Assembly: GCA_963682055.1 (NCBI GenBank)
Contig: OY821746.1
Coordinates: forward strand, 25,796,481 to 25,860,480
DNA length: 64,000 nt
Reading direction: 5' to 3'
From: Primula veris
Lineage: Eukaryota > Streptophyta > Magnoliopsida > Ericales > Primulaceae
This document shows positions 43,623 to 54,351 of the stretch, piece after piece. Numbering within the stretch: the first letter of the stretch is position 1; each line of letters begins with the position of its first letter. The position numbers and the translations under genes were made by a program. Below the pieces are notes generated by a model. That model was not told the origin of the DNA. It worked only from the letters and a program-made list of their open reading frames with translations, and did not search any database.

Positions 43623-45811
43623 TGTAACGACCCGGCCCCATGGACCGAACCGCTACGCCCGTATCAACAATATTGTCCGCTTTGGCACAACTTCCCAGGG
43701 GGTCACCCATCCTGGTACTACTCCAAGCTAAGCACGCTTAACTGTGGAGTTCCGTCCTCGCTGTTGTGCCGCACGGCTTTAAAAGGCCTTGTTGATAGTA
43801 AATGGATCTTTAAGCTCATATACCACACGAGTACTCTCATATCTGGGCGATGTGGGACTGACGCACAACACCGCACCACAGAATTTCCTTCCTGGAAATC
43901 TGGGTCGTCATAATCACCCTCCCTTTAGGCACGACATCCTCGTCGGGCACGTCGTCCTACAGGGGTCCACACACACGTGCTAGTCCCCACATTTCCGGCC
44001 AGATAGAGGCTCTGATACCATCTGTAACGACCCGGCCCCACGGGCCGAACCGCCACGCCCGTATCAACAATATTGTCCGCTTTGGCACAACTTCCCAGGG
44101 GGTCACCCATCCTGGTACTACTCCAAGTTAAGCACGCTTAACTATGGAGTTCCGTCCTCGCTGTTGTGCCGCACGGATTTAAAAAGCCTTGTTAATAGGA
44201 AATGGATCTTTAAGCTCATATACCACACGGGTACTGTAACGATCCGGCCCTACGGACCGCACCGCCACGCCCGTATCAACAATATTGTCCGCTTTGGCAC
44301 AACTTCCCAGGGGGGTCACCCATCCTGGTACTACTCCAGGTTAAGCACGCTTAACTGTGGAGTTCCGTCCTCGCTATTGTGCCGCACGGCTTTAAAAGGC
44401 CTTGTTGATAGGAAATGGATCTTTAAGCTCATATACCACACGAGTACTCTCATATCTAGGCGATGTGGGACTGACGCACAATACCGCACCACAGAATTTC
44501 CTTCCTGGAAATCTGGGTCGTCACAATCACCCTCCCTTTAGGCACGACGTCCTCGTCGGACACGTCGTCCTTCAGGGGTCCACACACACGTGCTAGTCCC
44601 CACATTTCCAGCCAGATAGAGGCTCTGATACCACCTGTAACGACCCGGCTCCATGGACCGAACCGCCACGCCCGTATCAACAATATTGTCCGCTTTGGTA
44701 CAACTTCCCAGGGGGGTCACCCATCCTGGTACTACTCCAAGTTAAGCACGCTTAACTGTGGAGTTTCGTCCTCGCTGTTGTGCCGCACGGCTTTAAAAGG
44801 CCTTGTTAATAGGAAATTGATCTTTAAGCTCATATACCACACGAGTACTCTCATATCTGGGCGATGTGGGACTGACGCACAACACCACACCACAGAATTT
44901 CCTTCCTGGAAGTCTGGGTCGTCACAATCACCCTCCCTTTAGGCACGACGTCCTCGTCGGACACGTCGTCCTTCAGGGGTCCACACACACGTGCTAGTCC
45001 CCACATTTCCAGCCAGATAGAGGCTCTGATACCACCTGTAACGACCCGGCCCTACGGACCGAACCGTCACGCCCGTATCAACAATATTGTCCGCTTTGGC
45101 ACAACTTCCCAGGGGGGTCACCCATCCTGGTACTACTCCAAGTTAAGCACGCTTAACTGTGGAGTTCCGTCCTCGCTATTGTGCCGCACGGCTTTAAAAG
45201 GCCTTGTTGATAGGAAATGGATCTTTAAGCTCATATACCACACGAGTACTCTCATATCTGGGCGATGTGGGACTGACGCACAACACCACACCACAGAATT
45301 TCCTTCTTGGAAATCTGGGTCGTCACAATCACCCTCCCTTTAGGCACGACGTCCTCGTCGGGCACGTTGTCCTTCAGGGGCACACACACACGTGCTAGTC
45401 CCCACATTTCCGGCCAGATAGAGGCTCTGATACCATCTGTAACGATCCGGCCCTACGGACCGCACCGCCATGCCCGTATCAACAATATTGTCCGCTTTGG
45501 CACAACTTCCCAGGGGGGTCACCCATCCTGGTAATACTCCAGGTTAAGCACGCTTAACTGTGGAGTTTCGTCCTCGCTATTGTGCCGCACGGCTTTAAAA
45601 GGCCTTGTTGATAGGAAATGGATCTTTAAGCTCATATACCACACGAGTACTCTCATATCTGGGCGATGTGGGACTGACGCACAATACCGCACCACAGAAT
45701 TTCCTTCCTGGAAATCTGGGTCGTCACAGGTACTCTCATATCTGGACGATGTGGGACTGACGCACAACACCGCACCACAGAATTTCCATCCTGGAAATCT
45801 GGGTCGTCACA
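43623..45811 (-). mobile_element. Cassandra TRIM, outer, minus strand
   Basis: LTR 43623-43912 (290 bp), internal 43913-44022 (110 bp; on the minus strand GGTATCAGAGC is the tRNA-Met primer site and AAAGGGAGGGTGAT the polypurine tract). The second LTR is 44023-44234 plus 45734-45811, split by the nested array. The right flank is GAAAC, not TGAAG, so this element alone does not have a matched target duplication. Confidence 0.85.
44235..45728 (-). mobile_element. Nested tandem Cassandra array (four LTRs, three internals)
   Basis: LTRs 44235-44525, 44636-44926, 45037-45327 and 45438-45728 (291 bp each) alternate with 110-bp internal domains. The array sits in the outer element's second LTR with a 5-bp duplication GGTAC (44230-44234 and 45729-45733). 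The first and last LTRs share diagnostic bases (GATCCGGCCCTACGGACCGC) that the two middle ones lack. This suggests one insertion later expanded by unequal exchange. Confidence 0.9.
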
Positions 45812-46182
45812 GAAACGGTTTTAGGAAGTGAATGCAATTTATTTGTGTAACTTGCAATGTTAATTGCCCCCCCATTTATGACATTATTGACATGTAACTC
45901 TTCATATGTTTTTTGGTAAAAAAACATGCATATATCTATCATTTCACAAGACAAGAAAAAAAAGGGAAATAGATACATGGCATACACACATACACACACA
46001 AAACACATATGCATACATATAGAGAGAGAGTACCGCACCACCAACGGCCCGACCGTGGCTCGGTGCCGATTCCGCCGAGTCACATGTGATAGACGTTGTA
46101 CCTTGGGAACGAAGTGCCCGTTTAGCCAGAAGCAGAGGTGGCGGGGCAAATATCGTTTAAGGGAAACTGCTTGCAGTTATCT
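45812..46182. other. Spacer between opposed Cassandra elements
   Basis: 371 bp unlike Cassandra or the antisense gene. The left half is AT-rich with CA/AC and GAGAGA runs (45985-46030). The right half is GC-rich (GGCCCGACCGTGGCTCGGTG, then CCTTGGGAACGAAGTGCCCG). Origin not recognised; it may be captured host DNA. Confidence 0.6.
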
Positions 46183-46873
46183 TGTGACGACCCAGATTTC
46201 CAAGAAGGAAATTCTGTGGTGTGGTGTTGTGCGTCAGTCCCACATCGCCCAGATATGAGAGTACTCGTGTGGTATATGAGCTTAAAGATCCATTTCCTAT
46301 CAACAAGGCCTTTTAAAGCCGTGCGGCACAACAGCGAGGACGGAACTCCACAGTTAAGCGTGCTTAACTTGGAGTAGTACCAGGATGGGTGACCCCCCTG
46401 GGAAGTTGTGCCAAAGCGGACAATATTGTTGATACGGGCGTGACGGTTCGGTCCGTAGGGCCGGGTCGTTACAGGTGGTATCAGAGCCTCTATCTGGCCG
46501 GAAATATGGGGACTAGCACGTGTGTGTGAGCCCCTGAAGGACGACGTGCCCGACGAGGACGTCGTGCCTAAAGGGAGGGTGATTGTGACGACCCAGATTT
46601 CCAGGATGGAAATTCTGTGGTGCGGTGTTGTGCGTCAGTCCCACATCGTCCAGATATGAGAGTACCCATGTGGTATATGAGCTTAAAGATCCATTTCCTA
46701 TTAACAAGGCCTTTTAAATCCGTGCGGCACAACAGCGAGAACGGAACTCCATAGTTAAGCGTGCTTAACTTGGAGTAGTACCAGGATGGGTGACCCCCTG
46801 GAAAGTTGTGCCAAAGCGGACAATATTGTTGATACGGGCGTGGCGGTTCGGCCCGTGGGGCCGGGTCGTTACA
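46183..46873 (+). mobile_element. Cassandra TRIM, plus strand, complete
   Basis: LTR 46183-46473 (291 bp, TGTGACGACCC to CGTTACA), internal 46474-46583 with TGGTATCAGAGCC immediately after the LTR (tRNA-Met primer site) and AAAGGGAGGGTGAT before the second LTR, LTR 46584-46873. No long ORF, as expected for a TRIM. It is mobilised in trans. Confidence 0.92.
46341..46410 (+). other. 5S rRNA-derived promoter segment in Cassandra LTR
   Basis: Matches plant 5S rRNA around the internal control region: GGAACTCC-CAGTTAAGCGTG followed by GAGTAGTACCAGGATGGG and TGACCCCCTGGGAAGT. Same segment in each LTR of the locus (minus-strand copies near 43686-43755, 44085-44155, 44297-44367, 44698-44768, 45099-45170, 45500-45570; plus-strand also 46742-46810). 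It is not a genuine 5S gene: the first about 40 bases of 5S are missing. Confidence 0.85.
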
Positions 46874-48810
46874 TGAAGGATGTCTTCGGAGTCTATAGTT
46901 TGAGCTTTGAGCGTCGCAGCTCGTATCTGAAAACCTTGCGTTCCTTTTGCCGGCTCGTTATCGGTTTGCCGGATACCAACAAAGAGCGCAATCTTGGTAT
47001 TGTTATTTCGTCTGGTGAATGGGCTTGTCCGGGACACCAGATTCCTGGGCCGGCTACCAATGCTCCCACTATGCCAGACCTCGGCGCTCCCAATGTAGAG
47101 GCTCTGTTAGCTCTTTGGAAATGGTGGGGGCCGGGACCGACGCCGGATCCGGCGAGTCGTAGTGCCCCGATGCTGCTCGGGTACCCGATGGGGTCGGTGA
47201 CCAAGGGGAATCCTGCGCCCGAGATCCCCAAAGAGCCCGAGGAAGAGTTCTTGAAAGTGGTCCGGGCTCGAAGTGCTGCTCGGCTCGGGAAGAAACTCGT
47301 TCGGTCTAAGCGTCATGCGTCTGACCCTGTTGGTGGAGTAACGAAGAGGGCCAGGGGAACCGATACATCGGTTACCGAGGAGGCTGATATCGTTGGCTCG
47401 GGCGAGGGGGCGGTGGCTGCCGCCGAAGGGGATACCGCCGAGGATGCCTCTGCGCCGGGCGAGGTATGTGTATATGTATTATGATTTTCTTGTCTTTTGG
47501 TTGTTTGTCATTTTGTTCGCTAGTGCTTTGCTTTATTAGTCATCTTGTTTCAGCTACTGACTTCTCCATTGGTTACCCTCGCTCTTGCCCGGTCTATGGG
47601 TATTATTGTGTTTCAGGGGTCGATCGACGATGTATTCGGACATATGAACCTCTTGACTAACATGGGAGAGGGTACGATGACTTTGCCTGTCATCTCGCCT
47701 ATCCCCACCGAGGGTCCGATAGATTTGCCCGTTTGCTCGCCCCTCCGTACTGAGGAAGAGATCGAGCATAGGGCCCCTGAGATTGATCAGTTGGAGGAGG
47801 ACGTGGGGGTGGAAATGGAAGGCAGCGAAGAGAATGCCGGGGATGTTGTGACGGGTGTCGAGGATGAGGCTCTCGACGAAGCCGAGAAGGTGTTGGTTGA
47901 TGGGGTTGCAATGACCCGTTACATTGACCGATGTAGGGGTGAACTGCTGGAGCAACCGCGAACCTTGAAGATGGGGTATACGGCTCTGAAACCTCTTGTG
48001 TTCAAGGATGCAGAAAGACTATCTGCCCAACCTACAATGTCGGTTATAGAGCAGGCCCACGCGGATGCGCTGAGGGTACGTGGGGCTCGTATTTCGCTAT
48101 ATAGGTCTGGTACTTGTATTTTGTTTGGAATCTAATGTGTTGAAGTGCAGATTGCTGTGAGTACCGTGGCGCTACGGGATCAGCTGGGAGCTCTAGGGGC
48201 TGAGAAAGAGAAGCTGGTGGCCGAGAAGAACGCCGTAGTCGAGGAGAATGAGCAGAAGATAAAGGATCTGCTTGCGGCTTTCGAGGTCGAGAAAGAGAAA
48301 TTGGTCGCCGAGAATAAAACCCTGGGCGAGAATTATGACAAGCTGTCTGCGGACTTTCTGCACGTGACCGAGGATGTTGGTCAATTGATGGCTGAAAAAG
48401 AGAGCCTGGTCGTTAAGTATGACCAACTAGGGGAGGAGAACTTGCTCCTGGCAGAGGACGTGGAAGCCGAAAGGGCTAAGGTGACTGCCCTGAAAACGGC
48501 ACACGCGGAGGAGCGGACAAAGTTAGCAATGATGGCCAACTTCTCTGTATACTGTGCTCATGTGCGGGCGCTCAATTTCGCGAATGTTCCTTTGTCGGAT
48601 AGGGCGTGGTCGGAGTTGGTGTATCCATGTCCGCATGGTGCACCGCCGAAACCCTTAGACTGGGCGAATCTTCGTGAAGAGGAGCTTCCTCGGCTGCCGG
48701 GACAGACAATTTCGACAGCGCTGCGTCCTCACTCTATGTCGGCCCCGTCCACTCCTCGACCGGATGCTACTGTTGTTCCCCCACCAGTATCTCCTCAGGT
48801 GGAACCTTGA

Positions 48811-48995
48811 CTATCTTTCTAGCAGTATGTATAGTATATTTTTGTTGTTGTTTTTTTTGTTTTTTTTTTTGTTTTTTTTTTTTTAGTCTCTTGTGTATCT
48901 AGAAACAGATTCTTTTGGGGAAGTGATAATATAGGTGCTGTGTTTTCTTTCTGTTGGGCTTTCTTGGGTTAATTTCTTTTGATGGTCGTCATATT
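48811..48995 (+). other. T-rich inter-unit region
   Basis: Poly-T runs (48849-48884) follow the stop of the large antisense gene. No AATAAA. GATAATATAGG at about 48926 is a poor TATA candidate for the next unit. Confidence 0.4.
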
Positions 48996-49619
48996 ATGAA
49001 GGATGTGAAAACAAAATATTGTCAGGTACCAAATAACCCCCTTGCCATGGTGGTCTGGACCTCGCCTAGTCGTAGTGTATGTGACGTAATAGAAGATTTG
49101 GAAAGATCTAAGGCGTCCCTTACCGCGAAATTGACTTGTGCTTATCAGGAAATCGAGGGTCTGAATATTCATATTTCCAACTTGGCGATTCGGTTACGTG
49201 ATTTGGGAGAGAAATTTAGTAAAAAGACCGCCCATTATACGGCAAATAAGGGTAAAGCGAAGGAACTTCTTGGTGCCCTTCGACGTTCTCGTGATGAAGC
49301 CCGAGGTCGTGTGACGAGCTTGAACTTGGTCCTTGGGGCCGTTTTCGAGGACGCGGACCTGCTGCTATCCTTTGCCAAAGCGTATTGGGCCCGAGCTCGC
49401 GCTTTAGAGGTGCTGGAGCATATAAAAGGAATGAGTGGTGTGTCCCGGGCAGAGCGCATGGTTGATGCGAAGGCCGGGGTAACTGAAACCACTGTTGCCT
49501 TGAACCGAATCGAGGCGGTCATTCGTGAGCGTTTGGGGACGCAAATTAATTCATTGCGAGATATTCATTTTGCCGATGTAGTAGAGACTTCGGCGTCTGT
49601 TGAGGGGTTGTCGGATTAA
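48996..49619 (+). CDS. Antisense unit 7: coiled-coil protein
   Basis: 207 codons from ATG 48996. A second in-frame ATG at 49047 in GCCATGGTGG context is a plausible alternative. Helical and charged through most of its length (DVIEDLERSKASLTAKLTCA, LGALRRSRDEARGRVTSL), with a mid-segment AKAYWARARALEVLEHIKG. No known domain. Intact ORF on the strand opposite to gag-pol. Either a separate unit or a distal part of the large antisense transcript; no clear TATA box or poly(A) signal distinguishes these. Confidence 0.5.
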   Translation: MKDVKTKYCQVPNNPLAMVVWTSPSRSVCDVIEDLERSKASLTAKLTCAYQEIEGLNIHISNLAIRLRDLGEKFSKKTAHYTANKGKAKELLGALRRSRDEARGRVTSLNLVLGAVFEDADLLLSFAKAYWARARALEVLEHIKGMSGVSRAERMVDAKAGVTETTVALNRIEAVIRERLGTQINSLRDIHFADVVETSASVEGLSD

Positions 49620-49679
49620 TAAAGTAGCTTGTTTTGTCGTTTTCTTTGTAGCTTGTATAAAAAATTCTCTCTATTTTTT

Positions 49680-49793
49680 TTTTTTTGTAGCTTCTTTTTT
49701 TTTTTTTTTTTCTTCTCTTTTTTCCCTCTCTTTTTTTTTTTTTTTTTTATATTCATCTCTTCTCGTTCTTCTCCCCCTCTTTTTTTTTATAGG
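49680..49793 (+). other. Poly-T / pyrimidine tract before unit 8
   Basis: About 110 bp of T/C ending in TTTTTTTTATAG. It has the form of a branch/polypyrimidine tract plus 3' splice site, so unit 8 may be a spliced exon. Confidence 0.45.
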
Positions 49794-49804
49794 CACATGC
49801 TACT

Positions 49805-50443
49805 ATGTCGCACCAGGCTGGTTCTCCATGCCTAGTTAACCCGGGGTTAGGACCTACTGGTGCTGCCCGGGACGAGGTCTCATCTGGTGTGGCTAGTGAG
49901 GTGCCTGACAGGTGGCCCTACATTGTTTTGATGAGCAAAAATGTCAAATTGACCGACCAATGTGCTCGACTGCGGACCAAGCTGAAAACCCAGGCGGCCT
50001 CTTTTCGAGAATACGTTCGCCGTGCCGAGCATGCTGTTGAGGTTCAGGAGCATCGTTTGGATCGATATTGGCGTGCAAAGGACGAGTACTTCGGCAAATT
50101 AAAGTTGCTTGTGACCAAGGCCAACGTGTTGGTGAAGTATTTCCGTTTGTCCCGTGCCAGATATGATGCTTCCGCAGCTATGATCGAAGCTCGCCGTAAC
50201 CTCTCCTTTGACGATGATCGCCGTAAAGCGGCCTCGGATGCTCACGAGTTCGCGAAAGAAGCCGAGTTCAACGCGCGGCTTCAGACGCTGACTTGTGTTG
50301 GGGCTCATACGACCAATTTTGATGCCCTCATTTCTGAGGAGCGTTTTGATGGTGATGAGTCTGATGGGTACACAACGACGGATGACGAAGAGATTGAGCT
50401 CGGTCAATTACCGTCGTGCTCCTCCTGCAGTAGCTCTTCTTAA
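49805..50443 (+). CDS. Antisense unit 8: coiled-coil protein with acidic tail
   Basis: 212 codons from ATG 49805, just after a possible splice acceptor (ATAG at 49790-49793). Helical core about 40-165 (KLKTQAASFREYVRRAEHAV, SRARYDASAAMIEARRN), then an acidic stretch (DGDESDGYTTTDDEEIELG) and a Cys/Ser tail. No known domain. It is the antisense unit nearest pol and points towards it, with the minisatellite between. No AATAAA was identified downstream. Confidence 0.5.
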   Translation: MSHQAGSPCLVNPGLGPTGAARDEVSSGVASEVPDRWPYIVLMSKNVKLTDQCARLRTKLKTQAASFREYVRRAEHAVEVQEHRLDRYWRAKDEYFGKLKLLVTKANVLVKYFRLSRARYDASAAMIEARRNLSFDDDRRKAASDAHEFAKEAEFNARLQTLTCVGAHTTNFDALISEERFDGDESDGYTTTDDEEIELGQLPSCSSCSSSS

Positions 50444-50737
50444 ATGAATCTCTTTAGTGTCGATGATCTTCTTGTTGCCTCCGTAATGCGAGCGATAACT
50501 AGTTATGTTATTTCTTTATTCCTGTTTTGTACCTTTCCATTGCCGTATTGCTATTTAATTGATTGGATCGATTTTTCCTTGCTAAATCATTTGTTATTTC
50601 GTTACTCCTGTTTTGGAGATGCTTCTTGTTGATATTTTGTTGTTTAGATTGATTCTCCTTCATTGTTTTAGCCAATTTATATTGCATCGCCGCCGTAATG
50701 TGGACCTGAATAATTCCTTGCACTGTACCTGCATATA

Positions 50738-51400
50738 AATTTCATAGTATTCCTAGGCGTTCCTTCGGTAACACGCCATGTTTGGAATTTCATAGTATTC
50801 CTAGGCACTTCGGCCATGTTGGGAATTTCATAGTATTCCTAGGCACTTCGGCCATGTTGGGAATTTCATAGTATTCCTAGACGTTCCTTCGGTAACACGC
50901 CATTTACGGAATTTCATAGTATTCCTAGGCACTTCGGCCATGTTGGGAATTTCATAGTATTCCTAGGCGTTCCTTCGGTAACACGCCATGTTGGGAATTT
51001 CATAGTATTCCTAGACGTTCCTTCGGTAACACGCCATTTACGGAATTTCATAGTATTCCTAGGCACTTCGGCCATGTTGAGAATTTCATAGTATTCCTAG
51101 ACGTTCCTTTGGTAACACGCCATTTACGGAATTTCATAGTATTTCTAGGCACTTCGGCCATGTTGAGAATTTCATAGTATTCCTAGACGTTCCTTTGGTA
51201 ACACGCCATTTACGGAATTTCATAGTATTCCTAGGCACTTCGGCCATGTTGAGAATTTCATAGTATTCCTAGACGTTCCTTTGGTAACACGCCATTTACG
51301 GAATTTCATAGTATTTCTAGGCACTTCGGCCATGTTGAGAATTTCATAGTATTCCTAGACGTTCCTTTGGTAACACGCCATTTACGGAATTTCATAGTAT
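50738..51400. repeat. Two-unit minisatellite in Tat 3' region
   Basis: About 15 units sharing AATTTCATAGTATTCCTAG. Type A is 38 bp (continuing GCACTTCGGCCATGTTG) and type B 48 bp (continuing ACGTTCCTTCGGTAACACGC). The order is B A A B A B B A B A B A B A B plus a partial. The array ends 104 bp from the pol stop. Tandem repeats in this position are a known habit of Tat elements. Confidence 0.9.
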
Positions 51401-51504
51401 TAGTAGACAGCATAATAATATATTTTATTCATTCAAAAGAAGAAAGATAATGCCATTAAGCAAGAAGGGTAAGGTAGCACCTGTACTTGTATTCGGAGCA
51501 TTGC

Positions 51505-54351
51505 CTATACGTAGTACTTCTTTAAGTTAGCCACATTCCAAGAATTCTTTTTCCCTCGGCTGTTGGCGAACAGGACGCTTTTGATTTTGTAAGAGACTGG
51601 ACTTGTTTGCTTGACGATTTCGTATGGGCCTTCCCAGGTAGGGCTTAGTTTGCCATGTATTTCGTTGCGGGTATAGACCGTCACTCGTCGCAGCACCAGT
51701 TCTCCTACCATGAATTCTTTAGACCCTTTTACTCTCTTGTCATAGGTTTGCTTCACGCTTTGTTGGTACTTAGCTAGGGTAAGGGCCGCTATCTCTCGTT
51801 TCTCGTCTATCATGTCGAGCTCTTCTCTCATTCTTTGTTCATTATTTCCCTGCTCGACCAACGTCGTTCGGAGCATGGGTAGTCCGATCTCTGTCGGTAT
51901 GATGGCCTCAACACCGTATGCTAAGCTAAACGGGGTTTCCTTGGTGCCCGTCTTGGGTGTAGTTCGGCACGACCATAAAACGTTGAGTAGCCGCTCGGGC
52001 CACCTCCCCTTTGCCTGTTCAAGGGTGGTCTTGATGCCGTCTAATATTGTTCGGTTTGACACTTCGGCTTGCCCGTTCCCTTGTGGGTATGTCGGCGTCG
52101 AATAGAATTTTCGGATACCGAGTTCCTCGTACCACAGCTGTAAATTGGCATCTTTGAACTGGGTTCCGTTGTCGGCGACTATAGCGTACGGTATACCGAA
52201 CCTAGTTATGATGTATTCCCAAATGAATTGTTTGACGTTGCTGGCTTTGATTTCACGTAGGGGTTTAGCTTCGACCCATTTGGTGAAATAATCAGTCGCA
52301 ACGATCAGATATTCCACATTCCCAGGTGCTCTTGGGAGTTTACCGACCAAATCAATTGCCCATTGAGCGAACGGCCATGGTGCTGATACCGGGGTCATCA
52401 TAGATGAAGGGAGCCGTGGTATCTTGGCGAATCGTTGGCACTTGTCACATCGTTGGACGTATGCATCGGCGTCTCGCTTGATATAGGGCCACCAATATCC
52501 TTGGGTCACTGCCTTGTTTGCAAGGGATCGCCCTTTGATGTGTGCTCCGCAAGATCCTTCGTGGATTTCCTCCAAGACCGGCAGTTGTAGCTCGGTCGGG
52601 ACGCACAGTAGATGTGGTCCCCGGTAACTGGATTTGTATAGTTTATCGTCCTCGGATAGCCAGAAGCGAGGAGCTTTTCTTGTAATTTTCAGCGCTTTTA
52701 TCTTGTCGACCGGAAGCGTTCCACTTCGCAGATAATGGGTCATGTCCTCCATCCAACCTAGTTCGTACTGTATCGATGTCACCCGGCCTACCCTTTTTAT
52801 TATGCTCGGGGTCGGCAGTAGTTCCACTGTGATCGACCGGGTGTCGGTCAATGTTAATGTCGAGGCTAGGGTAGCCAAGGCATCGGCATGTGCATTTTCG
52901 GTGCGATTGATTCTTACTAATTCGCACTGTTCGAAGGTTGCCATCAAGCTTTGGGCTTTCTCTTGGTAGAGGATCATTCTATCATCTTTCGCTTGGTACT
53001 CGCCGATGGCTTGATTGACGATGAGCATGGAGTCTGAGCTTGCGATTAAGTGGGAGCATCCGAGGGACCGGGCAATAAGCATGCCATTTATCATGGCCTC
53101 GTATTCTGCCTCATTGTTGGTAGCTCGGAAGCCCAGTTTTATGCTTTTTTCGATGATTGCTCCCTCTCTAGACTTTAGGACGATCCCTGCTCCCGATCCG
53201 TCCTTGGTGGCTGATCCGTCGACATGTATCTGCCAGTGTGATTGTGGAGAGAGTGCCAAAGGCTCGTCATAGCCTTCGGTGAATTCTGCGACGAAATCGG
53301 CCAGGACTTGTCCCTTTATGGCATGACGGAGTGCGAACTCGATATGAAATTGGGATAGCTCGACCCCCCAGGCGGCAACTCGGCCACTAATGTCCGTCCG
53401 TCGAAGTGACTCTTTGATATGAATTTTTGTGTATACCCGGACCTGATGAGCTATGAAATAGTGTGGCAACTTTCTGGTTGCGACGACCAATGCCAGACAT
53501 AGCTTTTCCAAGGGTAGATAACGTGTTTCGGCTTCGACCAGAGTCTTGCTGACGAAGTAGATCGGAAATTGTTCGCGACCTTCTTCTCTTAGGATAACTG
53601 CGCTCACAGCTGTAGTGGAAACTGCTAGGTAGCATGCCAGAATATCTCCTTTGTTCGGCCTTACTAGCAGTGGCAGGGTCCTCAAGTACTCCTTGAGATT
53701 GTTGAATGAGACTTCACATTCCGGGTCCCAGACGAATTTTCTATCCTTCTTGAGTGATTCGAAAAATGGCCGTCCCTTATCTGCGGATCGGCTAATGAAC
53801 CTGCTCAGCGCGGCCATCATTCCCGTGAGCTCTTGTACCTGTTTCTTATTCTTGGGCGCTGCTAGGTTTCGTAGAGCCGTTATTTGATCGGGATTAGCCT
53901 CTATTCCTCGTCGGCTAACCATATGCCCCAAGAATTTCCCTTTGCTGACACCAAATGCACACTTGCTCGCATTGAGTTTCAGTTTGTGCTTGCCCAGCGT
54001 TCGGAAAACGTCCCTGATATCTTGAAGGTGGGATGTGGCTCTTTCGCTCTTGACGACCATGTCGTCTATGTATACCTCCATCGTCTTCCCTATATGATCT
54101 CGACATACCCTTGTTATCATCCTTTGGTATGTTGCTCCCGCATTGCGTAGGCCGAACGGCATTACCGTATAGCCATAATTTCCCAAAGGTGATATAAACG
54201 AAGTCTTTTCTTGATCTTCGCGGGCGAGGGGAATTTGATGGTATCCTGAATATGCGTCAAGGAAGGTCATCCGTTCTGCCCCCGCAGTTGCGTCCACCAG
54301 TTGATCAATCCTCGGAAGGGGAAAGTGGTCCCTCGGGCAGGCTTTGTTAGG
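51505..54351 (-). pseudogene. Tat pol: RT, RNase H, second RNase H, integrase
   Basis: Open frame of 954 codons counted from ATG 54369, real homology from about 54351 where it takes over from the previous frame after a 1-nt shift. Numbering from that ATG: RT FLDAYSG at 36-42 and YIDD at 100-103. RNase H about 230-360. Second, archaeal-type RNase H with D384, E420, D446 and D496. Integrase HHCC finger H603, H610, C641, C644 and DDE residues D673, D733, E769, then a C-terminal GPYEIVKQ region. All catalytic residues are present, so only the upstream frameshifts disable it. It converts element RNA to DNA and inserts it in nuclear DNA. Confidence 0.9.

Larger units (their letters stand above)
43623..46873. 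mobile_element. Compound Cassandra TRIM insertion
   Basis: 3251 bp containing one minus-oriented Cassandra (43623-45811, itself carrying a nested array), a 371-bp unrelated spacer (45812-46182) and one plus-oriented Cassandra (46183-46873). Both outer ends are the same LTR end (TGTAACGACC at the left, its reverse complement at the right). Only the outermost borders share a 5-bp duplication (TGAAG). Each LTR holds a 5S rRNA-derived stretch, the hallmark of Cassandra. Confidence 0.9.
43052..48810 (+). pseudogene. Large antisense gene of the Tat element, interrupted by Cassandra
   Basis: Inferred exons: 43052-43060 (ATG, three codons, donor GTAAGT), 43302-43622 continuing at 46879-47463 after the 3.25-kb insertion, 47554- or 47619-48075 (donor GTACGT), and 48151-48810. 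All junctions are phase 0, and removing the insertion with one TSD keeps the frame open, giving about 680-700 codons. The N-terminal part has RLPFTNWVASFF followed by APAQLALNGYRTL, resembling the plant putative gypsy-type transposon domain (Pfam Transposase_28). The middle is acidic and Pro-rich with a basic cluster (KKLVRSKRH). The last exon is a long coiled coil (EKEKLVAEKNAVVEENEQKI) ending in a Pro/Ser tail. Tat elements are known to carry antisense ORFs; function unknown. Confidence 0.7.

Noticed and set aside
46341..46410. 5S rRNA gene
   Set aside because: Only the internal and 3' part of 5S is present, embedded in TRIM LTRs; no complete 5S unit or cluster.
43623..46873. Numerous 60-125 codon ORFs repeated several times
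   Set aside because: They are translations of Cassandra LTR and internal sequence, which is noncoding; repetition simply follows the LTR copies.
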